Source: Fulvia fulva (lineage: Eukaryota > Ascomycota > Dothideomycetes > Mycosphaerellales > Mycosphaerellaceae). From it: a stretch of 64,000 nt of DNA. The notes under the pieces are model-generated. The model was not told the origin of the DNA. It saw only the letters and a list, made by a program, of their open reading frames with translations, and ran no database searches. Positions 55,601 to 64,000 of this stretch are shown here, piece after piece. Position 1 is the first letter of the stretch, and each line of letters opens with the position of its first letter. Both the position numbers and the translations under genes were made by a program. The DNA is taken from the NCBI RefSeq assembly GCF_020509005.1, contig NC_063018.1, forward strand, positions 2,790,001 through 2,854,000. The letters are read 5' to 3'.

Positions 55601-56600
55601 CCCCGGACAGTTCGCGTACCGTCTCGTAGTCGATATATAGTCCCTAGATATATAGTCTCCTATATAGTTCGAGTAGGCCTACTTATTTATATACGTATAG
55701 GTTTAGTGTCTATACTATTAGCATTTAAAGTATTAGAGGACACGAAAGGATAAGGAGTACTTTTCTACTATCTTAAGGCTATATTACTAGATTAGGCCTT
55801 ATTCTATTACTAGATCCGCCGCTTTCGCGTCTTATAGCTATACTATTAGCGCCGAGGCCTTCTTACCTTCTAGCCATTTCCTATAGAGCTAAGTCGCCTT
55901 CTAGATTAGAGAGTTAAGAGTGACCGGGTTGTCCTCTTAGAGAGTACGTAGGTAACCTTAGTTAGTTAGGTCGAACTCCTTAGATATGTCGTAGACTAGG
56001 ATCGTAAATTGCTTCGTTAAGACCTTCGCTAATGCCGTAACCTTAGATGCCTACTATAGCTATCCCTCTAGGTGCCTCCTAGTAGTAGTAGAGCTAGTAT
56101 AGATCTATAGAGTACCGTTAGACTATTAGTTTACTACGACCACCCCTAGTTAGTTAATTCGTTAGGCGAGCTCCTTATTCGATAGCTTCGTAACTTCGGC
56201 CTAGTCTTCCTTTACTATAATACGGATCGTAACTATATCGTACGTTAGGCGGGGGCCTAGTATCGATACCGCGACCGATACCTAGCTATAGGGGTGTTAA
56301 TTCCGGGTGGCCTTACTAATCGCCTAAGACGTCGTCCTTATTTCTTATTGCCCTCGGTAATACGATAGTATAAGCGCCGTACGTAGCTAAGTAATTATTA
56401 CCTATAGAGACCGGTATAGGAGCTAATCGTTAGTTTCTATACTTTTTACGTCCTCTATAAGTTGCTACTAGTTATCTTAGGGGAGCTTTGCCTATAGAGC
56501 CGTAGGCGCCGGTAGTACCGTAGCCTAGGCTACTATTACCTAGGAGTTGCCTAATGTAGCTAGGTACCTCCGCGGCGTTTAGAGCTAAAGAAACAGGGTG

Positions 56601-58243
56601 AAGAGAACTTTAAGCTATCTAAATTAAATAAGGTAGAACTCCCTTAATTCTAGGGGCAGTAGCCTACTTTATAGATCGTTAGAATAGCCTTAATAAGAGC
56701 TTTCGAATGTGTCGTATTTGGCGATATAAGGCAAAAATCCGAGTCTTAGACCTATCACTAAAGTTAATAGATGTTCTCTAGTTCAAAAGAGAACTTAGTA
56801 AGATCTTTAAGATCAAAGATCTAGGTGAACCTAAAAAGATCCTTAGTATAAGAGTTATAAGGGACAGGAAGAGAGGAATCCTAAAACTTGACTAAGGATA
56901 CTTTATTAGGGATAGCCTAGCTAAGATAGGAATAAACTATAAGAAGGTAGCACCTATACACTTACCTATAGATAGCTATAAGGCCCTTAAACCTTTAAGC
57001 TATATAGATAAGAGGTGTAATAAGGCAGAGTACTAGAGTATTAATAGTACTTAGATATAGCTAGTAATAATTATAAGGCTAGACATTGCTTTTGCCCTAG
57101 GAAGGATAAGCTTATTTATAAGTGACCTATCTACCTACTATATAAAGGCTTTGAAGAAGATCACTAGGTACCTAAGATGATACCCTAATCTAGGACTTTA
57201 GTTCTTAAAGTCTAGAAAAGGACACCTTATTAGATACTATAATTCTGATTATATAATAGACAAAGTAGATAGAGTCTTAATCCTTAGGTATGTCTTCTTC
57301 CTCTATAGGGCACTAGTTTCTTAGATAAGCAAGAAGTAAAAGTCTGTAGTAATATCTATAATAGAGGCTAAATATATAGCTATAAATGTATATATAAAGC
57401 AGTCCTAATTCCTAGCTTTACTACTAAGAGAAATGGATTGTCTAGAGTTAGTAGAAGACTGTTCCTATTAACTAAGAATCACTAGAAACTAGGAGACTAT
57501 ATCAAATTTAAGACTAGTCTCATTAAGAGGTGACAATTAAGCTGCCCTTACCCTAGTAAAAGATATACATATTTATAATAAGTCGAAGCACATTGACATT
57601 GCCTATAATACTATTAGGAAACTTTAGTAGAGGAGGCTTATTACTATTAAGTACACCCTAACCTCTAAGATAGTTATAGACGGGTTTACAAAACTAAAGA
57701 CTAGTCTATACTTCTAGAGGTTTATAAGCTAGCTTAACCTATTATCAAAAGGTCTAAGTACTATTAATAGGAAGTAAGTAGACTATAATCTCCTATACGA
57801 GATAAGTAGGAGTGTGTTAGGGCGAGAGCCTAGCCTATAAGATGCAAGGGTGAAAGCGAGAATGTAGGTACGAAGTATAGATATAAAAGGGTATAGTATG
57901 ATTACTACACAAAACGAAAGACGAAGAAAGCAAGAGAGGCCTAGGGAAGGCTAGATATTTATACGCGACCCTCGCGAGTGCGTGTCCCCGCATCAACAGG
58001 GCTAACCCGTACGAAGCCGCGCTTAGTAGCTTTGCTTAAAACCTTATTCTAACCTGCCCTACGTTCCGAGTCTTCTACGTGCTTCTTCTAGGGTCTAGCG
58101 CAGTCGCGGGTGCTCGCGGGAGTGCCGTAAGTCACACAGTCACGAGCCGAAGTGAATCTGTTAAGGTTTAGTAGAGGGGTGAATTTAGAGGGCTAGGTCC
58201 CGTAGTGAATATTACGGGGCATGTGATTCTTGGCGCTTACACA
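56601..58243 (+). mobile_element. RIP-degraded Ty1/copia retrotransposon 3' part
   Basis: Plus-strand conceptual reading, full of stops, gives the C-terminal copia RT and RNase H pattern (KDLGEPKKILSIRVIRD near 56818, RLDIAFALGRISLFISD near 57080, the EAKYIA stretch near 57367, NKSKHIDIAYN near 57577). A purine-rich run then precedes an LTR-like block at 57823. CA/TG depletion is strong in the coding part and weaker in the LTR. The 5' part of the element is missing; the left edge near 56600 abuts the LINE. Confidence 0.7.
57823..58243 (+). repeat. Probable 3' LTR of the degraded copia element
   Basis: It begins TGTGTTAGGGCGAG after a purine run and ends CTTACACA, forming an imperfect terminal inverted repeat. 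421 bp, single copy in the window, so boundaries are inferred. Confidence 0.5.
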
Positions 58244-58329
58244 CCAAGCTAGACTGCCACTTCTTAACGACTTCTGAGCACTCTAAGGCTCTTCTATCCC
58301 TACCTTCTGTACACTCTATAGGGAGACTA

Positions 58330-61300
58330 TAACAGAGTGTTAAGATATAGATAGATAGATATTTTATTAAGCTGTTATAGTGCCCTTTGGCCTATATAGC
58401 TATGCTATCTTGTTTTTGTATATATAGAGGGGAAACCGTATTAGTAAAAACCCCTCCTCCTTCCCGCCTGTCTTTTCCTCCTAGTTGTCGTCTTAAATTT
58501 CCCTTATTAGGGGTACGCTAGTGTTATAGGCCTGCCCTAATAATTACCCTATCTACAACCCCCCTCGCTTCCGCCTCTTATCTATCCACTCCTCCGTCTC
58601 GCTCGCGAGGCTAAACTACTAGAGGTATCCCTACTATAGTATCTACCGAGAGATTCGGCGAATGTTGCCTTTGTCTCTAATAATTGACTTATAGTCTCTC
58701 CTTCCCGCTTAGTGCCTCTAATTTCCCCTACCTCTCGCCTACTACGGACATCGTAGTAGTATATGTTCTAGGTTTTGCGATAGGTAGCCACACTAGTAGG
58801 CTAGGCTATAGATGTCTAGTACGCGTCTCCTAAACAGGTAGGCCCTTAATCTAATATATTCGGACCTAATTTGGATCGCTATGCTTGCTTCGGCCCTTGT
58901 CAGGTCCCTATATAGCTAGTAATTGTGTCTCTAGAAGGCTCGGAGCGCTATCGGGCCTGTTGTCTTAGGGGGCTTCCTTTTCTAGTCCTGCTCCTATAGG
59001 TAGCTCGCTATCTATTCCGCTAGGCTTTAGGTCTTAGCCTTGCTCCCGCCGGCCTAGCGAGTCCTACGCTCCTCCTCCTTTCGTACTAGCCATTCGGTAC
59101 TTGTCTATACGGCCGTAAAGGTAGTAAGGTCATCCTCTTTTTGGCTTGTCCTATGTCCTGCCCCTCTCCGGTAGCGGCTTTCTATCTTATTCTTTACCTC
59201 CTAGATCGTAGTTTGTACTAGGTAACCTATCGTCTTTACCGCGTATTGAATTCTTATTCCCCGGATGTACTAGCCGATTAGTAGTATTCCTATCTCTATT
59301 TCTACCGTACTTGTTAATGTTGTCTTATATACGCCTAGTATCCTACGTAGGTTACCTACCTATGTCCTATTTAGGGGTTGCTCTATCCGTTTCGGGATCG
59401 GCTTGCCTACGCCTCCTGTTCCCTAAATCTGTGCCCCGTATAATATAGCTAGTCTAACGATCGCCTTATACATTACTCTTGCCTTGTCGAATATTACTCC
59501 CTATATAGATACCGTAAGCCTCTTTATCGAGGCTTTATTAACTTACGCTCGACTCTAGGCTTTCTTAATCTATACATTCTAGCTTAGCTTCGGGTCGAGC
59601 TAGATCCCTAGTACTCGTAGCTCCGCTAATAGCTTAGTCTCGTAGCCTTAGATTCTTACCGCCGCCTTTATATTATAGTATGTTCTCGCTTTACTAAAGT
59701 ATATAAGTTAGTACTTTTTAGGGGCGAACCGGGCACTATACTTCTTTACCTACTCCTCGCATTTTTTATGCCTATCTTTAAGGAGGCGACAGTTCTCTTC
59801 TATCGAGTCTAACTAGGCTAGGATGTTTATATCGTCTACGAACCCCGATACTAAGGTTTACGGAGAGGTGAGTAGGGGGATTAGATTAGACATAAATATT
59901 AGAAATAGGATAGGGGAGAGGGTAGATCCCTAAGGTATTCTAGCCTCTACCTTTACCGGGTCGGACGTATACCTTCCTAGGACTAGGTATGTCGTCCGTT
60001 CCTAGAGAAAGGAGTAGACGAACGTCGTTGCCTACTAGGGGATGCCTTTCTACTATAGGATATATATTAGCCTTTAGTATAAGACGTTATCGAAGGCTCC
60101 TACGATGTCGAGGGATAGTAAGGACGCCGCTCGGTTCCTACCGTAGTGCTAGAGGGTCTGAATTTGCTCCGTAATTAGCTCTATTACTATTAGTATCGAT
60201 CGCTAGCTTCTTCCCCCTATCTGTATTACTAGGAGTACGTAGTTGTCCTCGGCTAGCTACGTAAGTCTCTAGGCTACTATCTTTTCTAGGACCTTCCCTA
60301 TTATATTTAGAAGTGCGATTAGTCTGTACGACTTAGGCTAAGTATAGTCCTCCTTCTATAGCTTACGTAGTACTACTATTATAGACTCTCTATACGGCTT
60401 CGGGTAATACCCTAGCCGTAGGCACGCGGTAAATAGGTTTATAAGGCTCGGCGCGATCTCTTCTCTATACTCTTTTAGTAGTATATTTAGTATCCTATCT
60501 AGGCCTAGGGCTTTTCGTCCTTTTAGCTTACTTATAACTCCTATTACTATATTAGAGCTAACCGCCTAATCTATATCTAGGCGTTCCGGGTATATACTCG
60601 GGTCGATATCTATAAGGTCTACCTCTACTTACGTCGAAAAGAAATAGTCGGCTAATACTTTTGCCTTGCCCCGGGGCGTAGCCTAGGCAATCCCTTCGCG
60701 GTCTACGATTAGGGGGAAGTAAGGGGTTTGTTACTCTTTAGGTAGTCGTGCCTATTTAGTAAGTCTCTATATCTGTTCCGGGTTTTCTATAACGAGCCCG
60801 ATCGTCGCTCTCTAGTCCTATAGCTTATCGCGTCTTATCTATGCCTTCTTCTCTTATATCGCGCGACAGTATTGCTCCTACGTCTCTTAGGTATGCTCCT
60901 TCGTCTACTGTCGCCTTGCCCTTCTAGCCTCCCTTACCTTCGTAGAGCATTTAGGGGTCTAGAAGGCCTTCTACTACGTTAAGGGCCGGAGTAACGGCGT
61001 ATATTGTTCCGCTACTTACTATATAACCGAGGTAATCTGTTCCGCTACTTAATCTAGCTGAGCTATCGTCTCGAGTTCTCTATACTATAGTAGGTTCGCT
61101 ATTAGGAAGCCTCTTATATCGTCCTAGCGTACCTTCTTCTAGTTACGGCGTAGTTCGTTTACTAGCTCCTCTAACGCCTTTACCCCTAGCGTCGTTTAGA
61201 TAGGGATATAGTCTAAGGAGGCTTCTAGCGCGTAGTTCGGTCGGCATTAGACTAGTCTCTCTTTAAGTTCTCGTAATAGAAAGTATAGGTCGATCGTGCT

Positions 61301-62591
61301 TATACTAGTACGGGCCTTCTACGTCTCTATTCCCTTTAGTATTACTAAGGCCATTCCGTAGCGTACGGTTATATCTAGTAGCTTTCCCCCTAGAAACGCG
61401 TACGGGGGAGTAAATTCGAGTCCCTACTATAGGTAGTAGAGGTTAAAGTCGCCGAGGAGTACTTACTTTATGTCTTAGCTTAGGGTCCGCTCTAGGTAGG
61501 CGAGGGTTCCTAGTTCCCTACTCGTCCGACCCCGCGGTAGCGGGTTATAAACGTTATAGATCTAGATAGGGCCTTATATCGTGTCGATCTAGATTAATAT
61601 TATGTCTCCTAGGTTGCCCTACTACGGTAGTATAACCTTCTACGACTCAAGGTCTATAGTCTTACTTACGTATATATATATCCTCGGGATGACGCCTCGT
61701 TAGCCCGCGATTACGGTGTAGTATCTCCGGTCATTATAAGTGGCTAGGAGTCCTACGTAGGGGTTGATCTATAGTTCCTATACCGTAATAACGTAGTGCC
61801 GTAGCGGGTCTAGCTCTTATAGAAAGTGGCGCTAGACCTTGTCCCTACTTTTGTTTACGTTGTACTATACGATAGTAATGTCGTCGTATAGTATTATTCG
61901 TTATCCGTAAGGTCTATTTCCGTACTAACCTACTATATCTCCTAAGCCTATATCTCGCTATCCGGCTAGCCCTAGGGCCGCTAGGGCGCCCTAAAGATTC
62001 GTATTTGGCCTAGTTCGTTAGTAGCCCGGTTAAGGTGTCGAGGCCTACCGGGAGGTAGATACGTTTGCGGTTAGGTTCCCTTGTTCGTCTCTTCTACCCT
62101 CTTCCTTTTACTCGGCTCGAAGCTCTTGTATACGGTAGGTCCCTCCTACTATCGTTAGAGGTACCTAGCTAGTATAGAGATCCTTACTTGTCTCGCTCGT
62201 TCTTATACTACTATTCTAGCTAGGTATTGGCTTGAATACGCTAGGTGCCTTCTACCGTAGTATACGTACCTACTCTCCTTTTTTAGGCATTCCCTTCCCT
62301 AGTATAGGCCTACGTAGTAAGGACACCTTAGGGTCTTCTCCCCGTATTTTAGGGCTATATAACCGTACTATTAGCATTAGAAGCATTGTAGTACCCTATA
62401 GCTACTCTAATAGATCTCCGTGTCTATTCTCTCGTAGTTCTAGAATAGCCTATTATCTAGTATCTAGTTAGCTTGTTCCGCTGTCTCTACCTAAATAATA
62501 AGCGATAAATACGTCTTTTCTCGGTCTACTATCTTATATAGCTATACCGCTTTCGTTAGTCGTACTCCTAGGGAGGTAGTATTAAGATATA
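58330..62591 (-). mobile_element. Second RIP-degraded Tad1-like LINE
   Basis: The minus-strand relic of about 4.3 kb contains, amid stops, an endonuclease motif LLGDFNLYY near 61450 and the RT catalytic strand GFVDDINILA near 59845 followed by ENCRLLK. Its 3' end carries a GATA-type short repeat (GATAGATAGATA near 58350) and a GGGGAAACCG block, resembling the 3' end of the first LINE near 44550-44640, so the two are related but diverged. CA/TG depletion is strong throughout. The boundary with the copia LTR at 62592 is abrupt. Confidence 0.7.
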
Positions 62592-62809
62592 TGTTGAGAA
62601 TATGCAGGTCATAGGGTCAACATTAGGTGCTTAGGGGGATTAGTAATCAGGGCTTGCTAGTCAAGTCCTGAGTACAGCTGTCCCTCCTGAAACACCTACA
62701 CCAACACCGGCGATACTGTATGTAGATACACGCTATCCCATTGGGTCCTTCTTCGTCTTTTGTGTGATCCGCCGTCTTCCACTGCTGCGCAACTCGTACC
62801 TGTTTAACA
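62592..62809 (+). repeat. 5' LTR of the copia element
   Basis: 218 bp from TGTTGAGAATATG to TGTTTAACA; the ends share TGTT/AACA inverted. The right end is fixed by the primer-binding site that starts at the next base. The second LTR is not in the window for comparison. Confidence 0.65.
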
Positions 62810-62821
62810 GGTTATGAGCCC
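62810..62821 (+). other. Copia primer-binding site (half initiator-tRNA-Met type)
   Basis: GGTTATGAGCCC directly follows the LTR and is complementary to GGGCTCATAACC, the anticodon-arm sequence of eukaryotic initiator tRNA-Met. Copia elements use such an internal tRNA fragment as primer. Confidence 0.7.
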
Positions 62822-63310
62822 GGGTTAGCAACTCGGTGTTTCACCCTCGACAAAGTCGTATTGGAGTTATTCCTCTTCAGAACAAAAGGAAGGCAGACTG
62901 GAGGCCGCACCCGCCTTGCACAGGAAGCTACAGCCGTGCTGTAGGTGCATATAAGACGTGAAAGAGCCTAGTGAGGCACTGTCAGACTCCGAGTCAGGGA
63001 GCCTGTGCCAATACCTCAGACAAGTGGGCGAGCTTACTGAGAAGAGTCGCTCTCCGGACATCGCGTTCGCATCGACTAACTGTTCATTCTGAGAGAGCCG
63101 CAGTGTCTCAGAAACCCCCTCTGCTGAGAGAGTTACGCTACAGTGTCTCAGCACCAACACGATCCTTCGACTTTCCTCCCCTTCCCGGCGGATAGCCATC
63201 CTCTCCGCCATCAACCTCGCGTTCGTTTTATCCCATTTCGATCCGATCGCGTACGACCGAATACATCCTTTTACCTGAGGGCAGCCAACCTGTCCCTCAA
63301 CTTACAAAAA

Positions 63311-64000
63311 ATGGAGAACGAGACTGGGTTTACAAGAAAGAGAGCAGCACCTGTTCTGACAAGAGAGAACCACGAAACATGGTTCAAGCTGATGAGAATA
63401 CACCTGGTATCAAAGCAGGTTGACTGGGTCCTCGAAGACATCATTACGGACATTCCCGCTGCAACCCCATCTATAGCGACACCCTCTACATCATCGGAGT
63501 CATCCCTTCCTTTAGATCAAGCGATAAGGAAGGCATCTTACAGACGGCACAATGCAACGGCCCTGTATGAGATGTACATCTGTCTGTCGACAGATGACCA
63601 AGAGATGACATACGAGATCCGGCATGCGAAGGAGTTGTGGGAATGGGCTGAAGCCAAATACAAGAGAAGACTTCTCGCTACTGGAAGAAGTTTGCTTCAG
63701 CAATACACCAATTTCGTGATGACAGAGGACCAGTCAATAGATGACGCCTGGCAGGAGCTTAGCTCAATTGCAAGGAGGGCTGTTTTAATCTCGCCTCAGT
63801 TCCAAGACATCAAGACTGAGGACAGAAAGATCCAGCAACTCTTAGCAGCTCTGCCAGACTCATTTGGCTCAATTCGCGATGCAATTGATGCCCAGGTGAA
63901 TCTCTCACCACAAGACATTCTTGCAATCCTTAGGGAGAAGCAAGAATCAATGATTCATCAAGGGACAGCCATGTTCGCTAAGAAGGGTTTCCAGGGCAAG
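63311..64000 (+). CDS. Copia gag polyprotein, N-terminal 230 codons (truncated by window edge)
   Basis: From ATG 63311 the frame is open for 230 codons to the last base. It has the copia gag (UBN2-like) pattern: an N-terminal NHETWFKLMRIHL segment, then ELWEWAEAKYKRR near residue 120, LLQQYTNFVMTEDQSIDDAW near 140 and LLAALPDSFGSIRDAIDAQ near 180. These helices form the capsid-like fold. The nucleocapsid zinc knuckle and pol would follow outside the window. No stops or RIP-like changes are visible. Confidence 0.85.
   Translation, partial: MENETGFTRKRAAPVLTRENHETWFKLMRIHLVSKQVDWVLEDIITDIPAATPSIATPSTSSESSLPLDQAIRKASYRRHNATALYEMYICLSTDDQEMTYEIRHAKELWEWAEAKYKRRLLATGRSLLQQYTNFVMTEDQSIDDAWQELSSIARRAVLISPQFQDIKTEDRKIQQLLAALPDSFGSIRDAIDAQVNLSPQDILAILREKQESMIHQGTAMFAKKGFQGK

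Larger units (their letters stand above)
44330..56600 (-). mobile_element. RIP-degraded Tad1-like LINE retrotransposon, split by a nested Ty3/gypsy insertion
   Basis: The minus-strand relic has its 3' end near 44330-44530 and 5' end near 56600 (edges approximate). It is interrupted at 45430/52653 by the gypsy element, leaving about 5 kb of LINE. Conceptual reading shows an endonuclease motif VVGDFN near 54830, a reverse-transcriptase segment ending in PILFLFFIA near 53285, and the FVDDTNILA catalytic strand near 53211, all amid many stops. Dinucleotides CA and TG are nearly absent and TA is abundant; in 54241-54300 I counted nine TA, one TG and no CA. That is the classic RIP pattern. It is certainly non-functional. 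Confidence 0.75.
62592..64000 (+). mobile_element. Ty1/copia retrotransposon, apparently intact, continues past the right edge
   Basis: A TG...CA LTR (62592-62809) is followed at once by a half-tRNA-iMet primer site, a leader, and an open gag frame to the end of the window. Base composition is normal, with frequent CA and TG, in sharp contrast to the LINE immediately to the left. The rest of pol and the 3' LTR are outside. Confidence 0.8.

Noticed and set aside
59989..60174. Short plus-strand open frames within the LINE relics (also 62232-62471)
   Set aside because: They are antisense to degraded LINE coding sequence and arise by chance.
63405..63416. TGGTATCAAAGC, close to the classic copia/plant LTR primer site TGGTATCAGAGC
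   Set aside because: It falls inside the open gag frame, 94 nt after the ATG, while a better site directly follows the LTR at 62810.
1..64000. CRISPR arrays, bacterial operons, rRNA and tRNA genes
   Set aside because: None seen; the gene structure is eukaryotic and no cloverleaf-like sequence was recognised by eye.

Overview
The window reads as nuclear DNA of a filamentous ascomycete (Pezizomycotina). The signs are short introns of about 46-110 bp, fungus-type gene families, a repeat-induced point mutation (RIP) signature, and Tad1-like LINE, Ty3/gypsy and Ty1/copia retroelements. Dothideomycetes is my guess from general character only. Exon structures were read by hand from splice signals, frame and family resemblance; no searches were run.

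Layout. 1-5 kb: the 5' part of a ROG1-type lipase gene (minus strand, runs off the left edge) and two plus-strand genes that each carry one in-frame stop. 5-12 kb: a very large intron-less DEAH-box RNA helicase, probably mitochondrial, divergent from an Ap4A phosphorylase, then a small membrane protein. 14.5-16.2 kb: an Atg22-like transporter.

16.8-34.9 kb is the functional core, a near-complete N-acetylglucosamine (GlcNAc) catabolic cluster: glucosamine-6-phosphate deaminase, an UNC93/Ngt1-like transporter, a hexokinase-family GlcNAc kinase, an Ndt80/RON1-type regulator, a GH3-GNAT beta-N-acetylglucosaminidase and GlcNAc-6-phosphate deacetylase. An FAD-dependent monooxygenase sits among them. 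Chitin-derived GlcNAc would be released, imported, phosphorylated, deacetylated and deaminated to fructose-6-phosphate under the local regulator. Odd splicing occurs here: a start codon split by an intron, a GC-AG intron and a 22-nt microexon.

35.7-44.1 kb: an F-box-like gene, an 85-residue hydrophilic protein, about 4 kb with no supportable gene, and a C2H2 zinc-finger gene. From about 44.2 kb to the right edge there is a transposon island. Two Tad1-like LINE relics (minus strand) and one copia relic are heavily CA/TG-depleted, as RIP produces. Into the first LINE is nested an intact chromodomain Ty3/gypsy element with identical 184-bp LTRs and a 5-bp target duplication. An apparently intact copia element begins at 62592 and runs off the right edge.
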